Positions 33,880 to 43,353 are shown, counted from the stretch's first letter. The stretch: DNA of 64,000 bases from Marinoscillum furvescens DSM 4134 (GCF_003386095.1 NZ_QREG01000003.1:304456-368455), one strand, 5' to 3'. Notes: a model not told the origin generated them from the letters alone. Translations and numbers: made by a program.

Positions 33880-34035
33880 ATGAAAGAGCAAAAGAAAGTT
33901 AATCAGCTAGAAAAAGAAGATTTCTATTTTACACCTGAAGGCTTTATGGTATTTACAGAAAAGTATCTCCTCAAAAGAGGCTACTGCTGTAAAAATGGGT
34001 GCAGACACTGTCCGTATGGATTTAAAAGAAAATAA
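33880..34035 (+). CDS. DUF5522-like cysteine-rich small protein
   Basis: I place the start at 33880 (MKEQKKVNQLEKEDF); the frame reaches 33847 but that part has no family feature. The 51-residue product ends with the conserved FTEKYLLKRGYCCKNGCRHC core, with cysteines CC-x3-C-x2-C, and PYGFKRK follows. This matches the DUF5522 family, which is widespread in Bacteroidota and related bacteria and has no established role. The four cysteines probably bind one metal ion. Confidence 0.8.
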   Translation: MKEQKKVNQLEKEDFYFTPEGFMVFTEKYLLKRGYCCKNGCRHCPYGFKRK

Positions 34036-34102
34036 CACTAAGGTTTGTTAATTTCCTCATTCTTACGATCTTTGCAGTCCGTTTTTAAAAAATCGAGGAA
34101 TC

Positions 34103-34342
34103 ATGTCGAAAGTTTGTGAAATTTCAGGAAAGAGACCAAGAGTAGGAAACAACGTTTCTCACGCTAACAATAAAGTAAAGAGAAGATTTAACCCGAATCT
34201 TCAGAAAAAGAGATTCTACATTCCTGAAGAAGATAGATGGGTAACCATCCGTGTGTCTACTTCTATGTTGAGAACGATCAACAAAAACGGAATCTACAAC
34301 GAGATCAAAAAAGCAAGACTTAAAGGGACTACCTCTCTTTAA
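34103..34342 (+). CDS. rpmB: 50S ribosomal protein L28
   Basis: The 79-residue protein MSKVCEISGKRPRVGNNVSH is unmistakably bL28, with the following SHANNKVKRRFNPNLQKKRF stretch and the C-terminal RVSTSMLRTINKNGI. It is part of the large ribosomal subunit. An upstream TTTG (34044-34047) and a GATCTTTG box (34067-34074) are spaced by 19 bases, one mismatch from the Bacteroidota promoter. Its cysteine at position 5 is common in L28. The gene is followed by a strong terminator. Bacteroidota often place rpmB with rpmG and ftsY, and here these lie 1.7 kb further on. Confidence 0.97.
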   Translation: MSKVCEISGKRPRVGNNVSHANNKVKRRFNPNLQKKRFYIPEEDRWVTIRVSTSMLRTINKNGIYNEIKKARLKGTTSL

Positions 34343-34369
34343 TTCCTCTCTTTCCTAAATAGATATTTG

Positions 34370-34405
34370 AAAAGCCCTGTTTCGCTATAGCGAGATTGGG
34401 CTTTC
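34370..34405 (+). terminator. terminator after rpmB
   Basis: The arms AAAGCCC (34371-34377) and GGGCTTT (34398-34404) enclose an inner palindrome TCGCTATAGCGA, giving a long bulged hairpin, and a short T-rich stretch follows. It lies 28 bases after the rpmB stop. Confidence 0.7.
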
Positions 34406-34548
34406 TTAGTTTATAATCGTAGGTGTCCATTTTTTTCACCTCACCACCTACCACTCATAAAAAACTATCACCCTCTCCAGGCCGGACACGTTATCTTAGC
34501 AAAACGCTTAGAACACGTAATTACGAACATTTAACAATGACCCATACC

Positions 34549-35997
34549 ATGAAAAACATCACGGCACTTTTAGGATTCATACTACTGACATTCGCACTGA
34601 ATGCACAGAACAAACCTGATGATTTTTTAAGCTCTGCGTTTCATAAAGAGCGTCGAGCGCTTGTTCGAGAAAAAATGCCTGCCAATTCAGTGGCAGTATT
34701 GTTTGCAAACCCCGTGCGCAACCGCTCCAATGATGTAGACTATGTATACCATCAGGACCCGAACTTTTACTACCTCACCGGTTATACCGAGCCACATGCT
34801 GTTTTACTGATATTCAAAGAGCCTCAGGAAACACCCGAGGGCAACACCGATGAAATTATTTTTGTACAGCCGCGCAACGAAATGGCTGAAATGTGGACAG
34901 GCCGCAGACTAGGGACCGCAGGAGTATCAGAGCAGCTCGCTCTCAATACGGTTTTCAACAACACCGAATTTGCCGACTATAACATTGATTTCACCAAGTT
35001 TGACAAAGTACTGTTCTACGACTTTTTCAATGACGTACGCGACACTAACAATAAAGCAGACCTATACGACTTAATAGCAGCCTTCAAGCAAAAGGTAAAT
35101 TATCCCTCGCAAGCCGATTTGGAACTAGAGCCCAAGGCCAACAACCTGGACATGGAAACTCTGGATCAAATCATGAAAGATCTGCGCGGCATCAAGACCA
35201 AAGAAGAAATTGACCTGCTACGCAAAGCTGTGGATATATCTTGCATCGCTCAGCGTGAGGTCATGAAAGCCATGAGGCCCGGCATGAGTGAGCGCGAAGT
35301 GCAAGGCATCCATGAATTTATCTTCAAAAAATATCAGGCAGAGTATGAAGGCTACCCTTCCATAGTAGGCGCCGGACACAATGGATGCATCCTTCATTAT
35401 ATAGATAACTACAAACCCGAAATAGAAAGTGATGAAATGATCCTGATGGATCTGGGAGCCGAGTATCACGGATATACGGCAGATGTAACACGCACCATTC
35501 CTGTAGATGGTAAATTTTCCAAAGAAGAAAAGGCTATTTACGACCTGGTCTATAAAGCGCAGCAAGCAGCCATAGAGGCTTGCAAGCCTGGCATGAACAT
35601 CGCCAGAGACCTGGACATGGCCATCGCGCGCCGCATCATCAACGAAGGACTGGTAGAGCTGGGCATCATAGATAGCGTAAGTCAAAAGCATCTTTACTAT
35701 CCTCACGGACTAGGTCACCATATCGGCCTGGATGTTCATGACAAAGGCAACTACGAATATCTGGAGCCCAACATGGCCATCACCATTGAGCCGGGCATCT
35801 ACATCCCCAAAGGCGCTCCTTGTGCAAAAAAATGGTGGGGAATAGCTGTGCGAATCGAAGATGACATCCTGATTACCGAAGACGGGTATGAGCTGCTTTC
35901 TGACAAAGCACCACGAAAAAGTGATGAAATAGAGGCGCTTATGAAAGAGCCTAGCCCATTAGATGCCTTTATTTTACCTAGTTTGGGGGAAGAATAA
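34549..35997 (+). CDS. secreted Xaa-Pro aminopeptidase (aminopeptidase P, M24B)
   Basis: I choose the start at 34549 (MKNITALLGFILLTFALNAQ) because it gives a clean signal peptide; 34537 would add MTHT and the frame reaches back to 34423. The mature 460-residue protein has an N-terminal creatinase-like domain (AVLFANPVRNRSNDVDYVYHQ and FYYLTGY) and the C-terminal pita-bread metallopeptidase. The dinuclear metal ligands are visible in DLGAEYHGYTADVTRT, GLGHHIGLDVHD, ITIEPGIYI and VRIEDDILITEDG. It would remove N-terminal residues before proline in the periplasm. Monocistronic. Confidence 0.93.
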   Translation: MKNITALLGFILLTFALNAQNKPDDFLSSAFHKERRALVREKMPANSVAVLFANPVRNRSNDVDYVYHQDPNFYYLTGYTEPHAVLLIFKEPQETPEGNTDEIIFVQPRNEMAEMWTGRRLGTAGVSEQLALNTVFNNTEFADYNIDFTKFDKVLFYDFFNDVRDTNNKADLYDLIAAFKQKVNYPSQADLELEPKANNLDMETLDQIMKDLRGIKTKEEIDLLRKAVDISCIAQREVMKAMRPGMSEREVQGIHEFIFKKYQAEYEGYPSIVGAGHNGCILHYIDNYKPEIESDEMILMDLGAEYHGYTADVTRTIPVDGKFSKEEKAIYDLVYKAQQAAIEACKPGMNIARDLDMAIARRIINEGLVELGIIDSVSQKHLYYPHGLGHHIGLDVHDKGNYEYLEPNMAITIEPGIYIPKGAPCAKKWWGIAVRIEDDILITEDGYELLSDKAPRKSDEIEALMKEPSPLDAFILPSLGEE

Positions 35998-35998
35998 G

Positions 35999-36029
35999 TT
36001 GTGTGAATAAAATTTCTTTTCTACATTTG
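35999..36029 (+). promoter_or_regulatory. promoter of the rpmG-DUF4295-ftsY block
   Basis: TTG (35999-36001) followed after 20 bases by TACATTTG (36022-36029) fits the Bacteroidota TTG-N19/20-TAnnTTTG promoter. It lies 30 bases before rpmG and overlaps the last base of the aminopeptidase P region only at its edge. Confidence 0.65.
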
Positions 36030-36058
36030 CACTCCTTTTAATAATTGGGCACAAGAAT

Positions 36059-36241
36059 ATGGCAAAGAAAGGCAACAGAATACAAGTAATCCTGGAATGC
36101 ACTGAGCATAAGAACAGCGGCCAGCCAGGCACTTCACGTTACATCACCACAAAAAATAGGAAAAACACTCCTGAGCGTATAGAGCTTAAGAAGTACAACC
36201 CTATTTTGAGAAAATATACTGTACACAAAGAAATTAAATAA
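36059..36241 (+). CDS. rpmG: 50S ribosomal protein L33
   Basis: The 60-residue protein [20 protein letters not shown] is bL33. It shows the family pattern with [20 protein letters not shown] and ends in the basic tail [12 protein letters not shown]. Of the usual zinc-binding cysteines, only the one in LECTEH remains. This C-minus form is common in Bacteroidota and does not need zinc. It is the first gene of a block with a DUF4295 gene two bases downstream and ftsY further on. Confidence 0.96.
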   Translation: MAKKGNRIQVILECTEHKNSGQPGTSRYITTKNRKNTPERIELKKYNPILRKYTVHKEIK

Positions 36242-36243
36242 CC

Positions 36244-36399
36244 ATGGCTAAGAAAGTAGTTGCAACCCTAAAGCAGCCCGGCGGAGCGAAATTCGCAAAA
36301 GTAATCAGAGCCGTAAAGACTGAAAACGGCAATTATGCCTACAGAGAGGAAATGGTTCCTGAAGGAGAGGTTAAAAACGTTTTGGCTAAGAAAAACTAA
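36244..36399 (+). CDS. DUF4295 family protein (51 aa)
   Basis: The 51-residue product MAKKVVATLKQPGGAKFAKV ends in VPEGEVKNVLAKKN. It belongs to DUF4295, a family restricted to Bacteroidota and almost always encoded directly after rpmG. It is very basic and small, which suggests a ribosome-associated protein, although its position in the ribosome is not something I can read here. The ATG follows the rpmG stop by two bases. A terminator lies 29 bases after its stop. Confidence 0.9.
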   Translation: MAKKVVATLKQPGGAKFAKVIRAVKTENGNYAYREEMVPEGEVKNVLAKKN

Positions 36400-36427
36400 G
36401 CCAGCCTTTAAAAATATTCTTTCAAAC

Positions 36428-36457
36428 AAAGTCCCTCTATGCAGGGACTTTTTTGTT
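36428..36457 (+). terminator. terminator after the DUF4295 gene
   Basis: AAAGTCCCT (36428-36436) pairs with AGGGACTTT (36443-36451) over nine bases around a six-base loop and is followed by a T-rich run. It separates the ribosomal genes from ftsY, which is then either read through or has its own promoter. Confidence 0.8.
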
Positions 36458-36549
36458 TAAAAAGCTGCGACCAAAACAGTATCTTCACCAGAAGTGTTGT
36501 TGATAGCGCAGTTTTAGTATTTTCCGTCTACATTTTTCGCATTACCATT

Positions 36550-37503
36550 ATGGGTTTAAAGAGCTTTTTCTCCAAAGAAAAAAAAGAGTCACTCGATAAA
36601 GGTCTGGAAAAGACCAAAGAAAACTTCTTTAGCAAGCTTGGAAAAGCTGTGGTGGGTAAGTCCACCGTAGATGATGAAGTGCTCGACGAACTAGAAGAAG
36701 TGCTCATCACCTCGGATGTAGGCGTAGATACTACCATAAAAATCATCAACCGGATCGAAGAGCGCGTAGCTAAGGACAAGTACCTCAATGCTGGCGAGCT
36801 TAATCAGATTCTACGAGATGAAATCGCGGCACTTCTCGCCGAGAACAACACCACAGATCTCGAAAGTTTCGACCTGCCAAAAGTAGACGGGCCTTATGTA
36901 ATCCTCGTAGTAGGCGTAAATGGCGTAGGCAAAACCACTACCATTGGCAAACTAGCAGCGCAGTTTAAAGCTCTTGGTAAAAATGTAGTGCTCGGCGCGG
37001 CAGATACCTTCCGGGCAGCGGCGGTAGATCAGCTGATCATGTGGGGCGAGCGTGTAGGTGTGCCCGTAGTATCTAAAGGCATGAATACCGACCCTGCATC
37101 CGTAGCTTTTGATGCCGCCAAATATGGCGTAGACAACAACGCCGACGTAGTGATCATCGATACGGCTGGCCGGCTACACACCAAGGTCAACCTGATGAAT
37201 GAGCTCTCCAAAATTAAAAAAGTCATTCAGCGCTTTATCCCTGAAGCACCACATGATGTCATGCTCGTGCTCGATGGCAGCACCGGGCAAAATGCCTTTA
37301 TTCAGGCTACAGAGTTTACCAAAGCTACCGAAGTATCCTCTCTGGCCATCACCAAGCTAGACGGCACAGCCAAAGGTGGTGTGGTGATCGGTATCTCGGA
37401 CCAGTTTAAAATCCCCGTACGTTACATCGGTGTGGGAGAAAAAGTGGAAGACCTTCAGGTGTTCAACAAAGTAGAGTTCGTTGACTCGTTTTTTAAGAAG
37501 TAA
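36550..37503 (+). CDS. ftsY: signal recognition particle receptor FtsY
   Basis: The start is placed at 36550 (MGLKSFFSKEKKESLDKGLE), because the frame upstream to 36439 has no family-like residues. The 317-residue GTPase has the NG domain: an N-domain four-helix bundle ending near residue 90, then the P loop GVNGVGKTT, AADTFRAAAVDQL, DTAGRLHTKVNLM, and TKLDGTAKGG. It receives ribosome-nascent chain complexes from SRP at the membrane. The amphipathic, lysine-rich N-terminus replaces the long acidic A domain of E. coli, which is usual in Bacteroidota. Confidence 0.95.
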   Translation: MGLKSFFSKEKKESLDKGLEKTKENFFSKLGKAVVGKSTVDDEVLDELEEVLITSDVGVDTTIKIINRIEERVAKDKYLNAGELNQILRDEIAALLAENNTTDLESFDLPKVDGPYVILVVGVNGVGKTTTIGKLAAQFKALGKNVVLGAADTFRAAAVDQLIMWGERVGVPVVSKGMNTDPASVAFDAAKYGVDNNADVVIIDTAGRLHTKVNLMNELSKIKKVIQRFIPEAPHDVMLVLDGSTGQNAFIQATEFTKATEVSSLAITKLDGTAKGGVVIGISDQFKIPVRYIGVGEKVEDLQVFNKVEFVDSFFKK

Positions 37504-37653
37504 GCATTCAATCAAGGCTTGCCTACAAAGTACTGGAGCCAATTATGCGCAAACCATGGGGTAATGTCATTCTATTCCCTGAAAATCATTTTAAAGCAAG
37601 CACTAAACTAAGGGTAATTCTTCCCTTCTTTGTTTCGTAGTAAAACCTATCCT

Positions 37654-38154
37654 ATGAAACAGCTAACCTTACTTCCCATTCTCTTGCTGGCATTCTTCAC
37701 AACGCATGGCCAGCAGCGACCCTGCGAGGCAGACTCCAACTACCGACATTTTGACTTTTGGATTGGCGAGTGGGATGTCTTTGCACGAGGCAAAAAAGCA
37801 GGAGTGAACATCATCTCACTAGCTGAAGGAGGATGTGCCCTCCACGAAAGCTACACCACGCCCACAGGCTACTCTGGCCAAAGCATCAACTACTACTCCC
37901 GAAAAGACAAAAAATGGCACCAGGTATGGGTAGATAGCAACGGAGGAGTATTGGAATATGTGGAAACTGAGAGTGGCCCGGGAATGCTGCAGTTTGAATG
38001 TGAATACCTCAACAATAAAGGAGAGCTGCTCCGATCCAGACTGACTTTCACTGCCAATGCCGATGGCACAGTAAGACAGCTTTTCGAAGACTCGAAAGAT
38101 GAAGGCAAAACATGGACACCAGGCTTTGATGGGTTATATAAACCAAAAAATTAG
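37654..38154 (+). CDS. secreted DUF1579-like protein
   Basis: The start at 37654 (MKQLTLLPILLLAFFTTHGQ) gives a good signal peptide. The mature 146 residues show the pattern of small secreted Bacteroidota proteins related to DUF1579. It opens with FDFWIGEWDVFARGKKAG, then GGCALHESYTTPTGYSGQS, then YYSRKDKKWHQVWVD and an FE-rich end. The fold would be a lipocalin-like beta barrel. Function unknown. The gene is convergent with the DUF697 gene and the two stops overlap (38151-38154). Confidence 0.75.
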   Translation: MKQLTLLPILLLAFFTTHGQQRPCEADSNYRHFDFWIGEWDVFARGKKAGVNIISLAEGGCALHESYTTPTGYSGQSINYYSRKDKKWHQVWVDSNGGVLEYVETESGPGMLQFECEYLNNKGELLRSRLTFTANADGTVRQLFEDSKDEGKTWTPGFDGLYKPKN

Positions 38155-39188
38155 GAAGGATCAGAAGCTTTCTCCTCAATTACCTTCTTTTCTTTTTTAC
38201 CGAAAGGATTCACCTTTTTACCTAGCGAAGACACCCCATCGGCCACCTTTTCACCGGTTTGACGGATGCTGTCTAAACCTGATTTGAGGGTATCCAAACC
38301 AGCTTTGCGCGTGGCCTTCATCAGCCCAGCCATGATGCTCGCAGAGGAATTGACCACTATCACTTTCAGCTCTTTGGCCGCAACAGTGAATGCCTCCCGC
38401 TTGAGCTTCCCTTTGTGGGTCACTGCATTGGCGCTGCAATACTTTTTGGCGATATGCCCCACACGAAGCGTCAAAAAGGCATTAGTGCTCCCTTCCAGTA
38501 AAGAATCCAGCACGAGATGAGCAGTAGGACCCACCACTGGCAGGCTCCGACCGGCAGAGTTTTTTACAAAAGATTTCACCACTGGCTCTATCTGCTGGGA
38601 GATGTCCAGATCTTCGATTTCTGATGCCAGAAAACTAGCGCCGGCCACATTGGCATACAGATACACCAACTCACGCAAAGTAGGACGCTGATAGTATACA
38701 TGCGCTACTTTCCAGACCATTTGTGACTGAGTAGCCAAAATCGTAAGAGCATCCAGTTTGCCATTTTGAGATACTGATGTGGTCAAAAAAACAGCCGATG
38801 CGGTTTCACGAATGACTTTGCCGGCTTTGGCATCCAGCACTTCTAACGATTTTTCCAGACCTGCTACGTTACGAGGCACTGCATCTTCCCTTTTGAGCAA
38901 GGTGTTTTTTTGCAACCTTTTAAGCAGCTTTTCGCGGTATCGCACCAGTTCCTGCTCATTGCCGGGTAGTTTGAGTGGAGCAGGCAGCTTTAGGTACACT
39001 ACCAAAGGCCAAAGCAGCAAGCCCAGGAGCACCGCACTCACTACTCCTACCACAGCCAGCGCAAGCAATTCATTTATACCACCTAGCAGGATATACAGGC
39101 CAGACACCTGGTTGACCAAAAACAACACGAACCCAATAAGCACAACAAGTGCCAGTGGCAAGACTATTTTTCGCAGGGTCTGTATCAT
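38151..39188 (-). CDS. DUF697 family membrane protein
   Basis: The 345-residue protein has two N-terminal transmembrane helices (IVLPLALVVLIGFVLFLV and LLALAVVGVVSAVLLGLLLW) and a cytosolic DUF697 domain. Recognisable parts are TASAVFLTTSVSQNGKLDAL, VYYQRPTLRELVYLYANVAG and RVGHIAKKYCSAN. The end is a lysine-rich, low-complexity tail. The family (YcjF/DUF697) is membrane associated; roles in stress or GTPase partnership have been suggested for relatives. It overlaps the DUF6134 gene upstream by four bases (ATGA), so they form a unit. Confidence 0.85.
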   Translation of the reverse strand: MIQTLRKIVLPLALVVLIGFVLFLVNQVSGLYILLGGINELLALAVVGVVSAVLLGLLLWPLVVYLKLPAPLKLPGNEQELVRYREKLLKRLQKNTLLKREDAVPRNVAGLEKSLEVLDAKAGKVIRETASAVFLTTSVSQNGKLDALTILATQSQMVWKVAHVYYQRPTLRELVYLYANVAGASFLASEIEDLDISQQIEPVVKSFVKNSAGRSLPVVGPTAHLVLDSLLEGSTNAFLTLRVGHIAKKYCSANAVTHKGKLKREAFTVAAKELKVIVVNSSASIMAGLMKATRKAGLDTLKSGLDSIRQTGEKVADGVSSLGKKVNPFGKKEKKVIEEKASDPS

Positions 39189-39814
39189 TTCGTTTGGTTT
39201 AGGATCTTCTTATTTCTCACGGCTGCCAGCAGCTCAGGTTGCAAAACCTGACTAAACGATGCAAAATCACGAGTAATATCTACCCGCGTGCAGATACCGT
39301 TTTCATACGTATATACATTGGTGCCATCGGGAGAAGTCAGGGAGTACTTATGATCACCTTCCTTTTCAAACGTCAGATACCTGGCAAAATAGGCGGAATA
39401 CACCTCTTTACCATCGAAAGGCTCCTCAAAATAAATCTCCCCAACAGATTCGGTAATTTGTGGCTCATCTACCGTGGTAGTGATCCCATCGACCACCAAC
39501 TCATAGGTGTTGGCGAGCTTCTTCATTTTCGTCTCTTTTTGCACACTGCCATTGAGTGTGTTGAAACTCGTCCCGGAAATCAACACTCCGTTTTCGAAAG
39601 TCTCTTCCAGATCATATTCCACTTTGAAGGAAAACAAAATGCGAAACTCCGTTTTGGTATTCAGGTGATGCTTTACACGGCCTTCGGTTATTTTTCGCTC
39701 CACCAAAGTTTCGCCCATGGAGCTGCCATTACGAATGACATCATAGGTAAGTCGCTGACCAGATAAGGTCAGAGTTAGGATAAAACCGATGAACAGCGCA
39801 GTAGTCTTAAGCAA
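39185..39814 (-). CDS. DUF6134 family secreted protein
   Basis: The 209-residue protein has a signal peptide (MLKTTALFIGFILTLTLSGQ). The remainder matches DUF6134, a Bacteroidota family of extracytoplasmic beta-rich proteins. YDVIRNGSSMGETLVERK, TEFRILFSFKVEYDLEETF and the aspartate/tyrosine-rich end are characteristic. The likely fold is a lipocalin-like barrel resembling outer-membrane lipoprotein carrier domains. The role is not known. The start of the DUF697 gene overlaps its stop. Confidence 0.8.
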   Translation of the reverse strand: MLKTTALFIGFILTLTLSGQRLTYDVIRNGSSMGETLVERKITEGRVKHHLNTKTEFRILFSFKVEYDLEETFENGVLISGTSFNTLNGSVQKETKMKKLANTYELVVDGITTTVDEPQITESVGEIYFEEPFDGKEVYSAYFARYLTFEKEGDHKYSLTSPDGTNVYTYENGICTRVDITRDFASFSQVLQPELLAAVRNKKILNQTK

Positions 39815-39966
39815 CTTTAGGCGAATTGATGAGTTAATGTTCTGTAAGACCTAACGAATATAATGAAGCTTAGGATATGAAGTGCATGTTTTGAGTTTTA
39901 CACAAATATTCAGAAGACTTGATTTAGACAAGAACACAAACAGTACCTGACACTTAACTATCGCAT

Positions 39967-41184
39967 ATGAAGTCTGAAAAAATATTTTTCGAAAACGCCG
40001 ACGGTGAAAAACTTTCGGGTAGGATTGATTTTCCGCTCGCCCGCCCGGCAAAGGCCTTTGTGCTATTTGCCCATTGTTTTACCTGCTCCAAAAACCTAAA
40101 AGCGGTAGACAACATCTGCGATGCACTCACCCAAAATGGAATGGCCGTCTTGCGATTTGACTTTACAGGCCTGGGCCAAAGTGAAGGAGCATTTGCCGAC
40201 ACCAACTTTTCCTCCAACCTCAACGATCTGGTGAAAGCCTACGAATACCTAAACGAGCATCATCAGGCTCCACAAATTTTGATGGGACACTCGCTGGGAG
40301 GAGCTGCCGTGCTACATGTAGCTGGCCAAATGGAAGCAGTAAATGCTGTGGTGACTATAGCCGCTCCGGCGGACCCCACACATGTCAAAAAGCTCTTTTC
40401 TGAAGATGAAGAAAAACTAAAAGAAAATGGAGAAGCCGAAGTAAACATCGGTGGACGGCCATTCAAAATGAAAAAACAGTTTTTGGATGACCTGGAAGCT
40501 CAGGATTCCAAAGAAGTGATCCACAACCTGGACAAAGCACTCCTCATACTGCACTCGCCTCAGGACGAAATAGTGGGAATCGACAATGCAGCCGAAATCT
40601 ACGAAAATGCTATGCACCCCAAGAGTTTCATTACACTAGATGGCTCAGATCACCTGATGAGTGACCCGGAAAACTCACGCTACGTAGGCAGCATCGTAGG
40701 ACCCTGGGCCTCCAGATACCTTACTGACCAGCAAGCGCCGGAGGTAGCACCAGAAGGGGAAGTTTGGACGCGTATAGGCAGCGAAGGGTTCTTCACCGAA
40801 ATCTCTGCCGGCAAGCACCCACTCATTGCAGACGAGCCTAAAAATAGCGGAGGAACGGACCTGGGGCCATCACCCTATGACTACCTGCTCTCCGCACTGG
40901 GCACCTGTACCGCCATGACCCTACGCATGTATGCCGATCATAAAAAATTAGACCTAAAAGAAGTGCGGGTAAAGCTCACCCACAAAAAAATACACGCCCA
41001 GGATGGTGAAAACTCCGAGGAGAAAAAAAACAAAATTGACCGCATAGCGCGAAAAGTTATTTTGGAAGGAGAGCTTACAGATGAGCAGCGAAAACGCCTG
41101 ATCGAAATCGCTGACAAATGCCCGGTACACAAGACATTGGAAGGCCGCCCTAAGATCGAAACCCAGGAGGTAAAAGATTTTTAA
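39967..41184 (+). CDS. fused alpha/beta hydrolase-OsmC protein
   Basis: The 405-residue protein has two domains. Residues 1-240 form a serine hydrolase with the nucleophile elbow LMGHSLGGAA and the oxyanion region FAHCFTCSKN. Residues 250-405 form an OsmC/Ohr-like domain with DLGPSPYDYLLSALGTCTAMT and CPVHKTLEGRPKI, whose two cysteines are the peroxidatic and resolving pair of the family. Fusions of this type occur in many Bacteroidota and Proteobacteria and are thought to handle organic (hydro)peroxides or esters. The cytosolic N-terminus lacks a signal peptide. Confidence 0.92.
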   Translation: MKSEKIFFENADGEKLSGRIDFPLARPAKAFVLFAHCFTCSKNLKAVDNICDALTQNGMAVLRFDFTGLGQSEGAFADTNFSSNLNDLVKAYEYLNEHHQAPQILMGHSLGGAAVLHVAGQMEAVNAVVTIAAPADPTHVKKLFSEDEEKLKENGEAEVNIGGRPFKMKKQFLDDLEAQDSKEVIHNLDKALLILHSPQDEIVGIDNAAEIYENAMHPKSFITLDGSDHLMSDPENSRYVGSIVGPWASRYLTDQQAPEVAPEGEVWTRIGSEGFFTEISAGKHPLIADEPKNSGGTDLGPSPYDYLLSALGTCTAMTLRMYADHKKLDLKEVRVKLTHKKIHAQDGENSEEKKNKIDRIARKVILEGELTDEQRKRLIEIADKCPVHKTLEGRPKIETQEVKDF

Positions 41185-41232
41185 GGAGTAGTGTGCATGC
41201 TGGCCCTATCTTTGTGGCAAAGGGATCACATG

Positions 41233-43353
41233 ATGAAAAAACTTTTAAGCGCTAGCCTGCTGATAGTTTGCATTGCCTGTCAGCCACTTTTTGCACAAAA
41301 TGTTTTTCCGGGAAGCTACTTCAAAGATGCTCGTCTACTGGTAGACACCATGGAGTACTCCTACCAAAGAGATGCCATTTTCCGACAAGGAAAAGAGCAA
41401 CTGGCCTTTGCCTACAATGACGAGGAAGAAGTTGCCGAAGTTTACCTTACCTTCGATGAACAAGCTCCCAAAGCTATTCGTCTGATTCCTTCCGGTGACT
41501 TTTTTCAGATAGATTCTCTGCTGATTTTTGAAAAATACGCACGTTTCAAGGTGAAATTTAATGGGCTTACCAACAGTGAGTTTGTGAAGTTTACACTGGA
41601 TGTCACCATGGACTCCACCAACTCCGAGCTGGTAGAACTCCCACTTTTTCCCTACACGCAAACATACGTCGAGCTGTATCCGAGCAACGAGGAAGTGTTT
41701 ATCGGAGAGGAAAAGGTCTTTGAGCTCACGACCAACAATGTGGACAATATCGTGATCGACAACCGGTGGACCGAAGGCCTGCCTATCAATTACCGAATCA
41801 CACGCGAAGGAGGCAACCTGCTCCTGCACATCCTGCCCAATGCACTGGGCGAACAAATACTTAATGTGCCTATTCGCCTCAAAAAACCTTATATGCGCAA
41901 TGGAGATTTGCACTATGAGCTCAGACCTATTCAGTATCAGTTCAGCATCAAATCGGGCCGATTGGTCTTCCTTCAGTTTGACCAGCAGGAAGTCACTCCT
42001 GGGGAGGACAAAACTGAGCCAATAGAAGTACAGCTGGACAATAACCGCTTCTTACGGCTCAACAAAACTTACCGCATCGAAAACCAGGAAGAGTCAGGCG
42101 GACCGCTGATAGCTGAGCTTTACACCAAAGCCCGGCTCAACAACGACAAAATTTTATGCCTGCTCCGCCCTTACGCATTCCACCGCAAGTCTGAGGGATA
42201 TCTGTATATCAAAGATGGCGATGTGCCTCGCTTTGTCACCAACGTGGACATTACGCCCAAGACGCGCATTCAAAGCATCTACATCCAGCGAGACGGCAAA
42301 GACTGGAAAAAGACCAATGCCGTACACCCTGGCGAAACCGTAAATATCCGCCTGGAAGGCGAGGGACTGCATAAGGCCAACTTTAGTTTTCCGGGAGCCA
42401 GCAACCTGGAGTATGACTCCCTGATCAAAAACGAGCACATCTCGCTGTTTCGCATCAAAGTGCCCCTTTCGATCAATGCCAACAACATAGAGATTTTTAA
42501 TCACAACGAGTCTACAGGTCAATCACTTCGCGTGGTGGAATACCAAAAACCACGAGAGTTTGACTTCATCAAGTTGGATTTTGGTGACCGCACCATGCGC
42601 TTAAGTGATGTGGACAAACCCATCTACTACGAGCACACGCTTACCGACCTGGTATTTGATTTTGACCGGTCGCAAATCGATGCAGGCAGTGATTTGTATG
42701 GGCCTCAGTACATTACTATCAAGGTGAAAATCTCCAATAAAAAAGGCAACCTGATCGAGCTATATCAATTTGACCAGCTGGTGATCTGCCCAAATGAAGC
42801 CTCCCCGCGCTTTGTCAACTACGATACCAAAAACTGCCTCCCCGATGACATCAACCTCAACAACTACATTTCCAAAAAGACAAGTGAGCTAGACGAGTGG
42901 TCGCGTATAGAGCTGGAGATCAGCCACCTGAAAGACAAGTATGGAGGAGAGGGCCGCACCAAGAAAGTGAGAATCCACCTGAAGCGCGAGTATAATTTTG
43001 ATATCGACGTATCGTTTCCTGCAGGACTGCTCATCCTCAAGCATGGCACCGAAAAGTTTGCCAATTTCGGAGGACCTTCGTTCGCCATGATCGCTCAGAT
43101 GAGCTTTTATCAGCCCGGCAAGATCGCCAAATATCAGCCCTGGAAAGTAGGTGCTGGGTTCATAGCCATCGATGCCTTCAACTTTTCGGACAACAACAAC
43201 AGCCGGGATGTAGGGCTGGTGGTGATCGGCTCGCTCTATCCTACCAGTAGTGACAACCGACTCACCTTCCCACTCTATGCAGGCTTTGGCTATCTTATGA
43301 GTTCGCAGAAACCCTTCTTTCTTGTCGGTCCAGGGATACGCGTGCGGCTGTAA
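41233..43353 (+). CDS. large secreted protein of unknown family
   Basis: I place the start at 41233 (MKKLLSASLLIVCIACQPLFAQ), a signal peptide; ATGs at 41230 and 41191 are alternatives. The 706-residue mature protein is almost entirely beta strands, probably several Ig-like or carbohydrate-binding-like modules. The C-terminal 150 residues have aromatic, amphipathic strands ending in GPGIRVRL, which resembles the edge of an outer-membrane beta barrel. I recognise no family or active site. A hairpin terminator starts at its last bases. Confidence 0.75.
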   Translation: MKKLLSASLLIVCIACQPLFAQNVFPGSYFKDARLLVDTMEYSYQRDAIFRQGKEQLAFAYNDEEEVAEVYLTFDEQAPKAIRLIPSGDFFQIDSLLIFEKYARFKVKFNGLTNSEFVKFTLDVTMDSTNSELVELPLFPYTQTYVELYPSNEEVFIGEEKVFELTTNNVDNIVIDNRWTEGLPINYRITREGGNLLLHILPNALGEQILNVPIRLKKPYMRNGDLHYELRPIQYQFSIKSGRLVFLQFDQQEVTPGEDKTEPIEVQLDNNRFLRLNKTYRIENQEESGGPLIAELYTKARLNNDKILCLLRPYAFHRKSEGYLYIKDGDVPRFVTNVDITPKTRIQSIYIQRDGKDWKKTNAVHPGETVNIRLEGEGLHKANFSFPGASNLEYDSLIKNEHISLFRIKVPLSINANNIEIFNHNESTGQSLRVVEYQKPREFDFIKLDFGDRTMRLSDVDKPIYYEHTLTDLVFDFDRSQIDAGSDLYGPQYITIKVKISNKKGNLIELYQFDQLVICPNEASPRFVNYDTKNCLPDDINLNNYISKKTSELDEWSRIELEISHLKDKYGGEGRTKKVRIHLKREYNFDIDVSFPAGLLILKHGTEKFANFGGPSFAMIAQMSFYQPGKIAKYQPWKVGAGFIAIDAFNFSDNNNSRDVGLVVIGSLYPTSSDNRLTFPLYAGFGYLMSSQKPFFLVGPGIRVRL

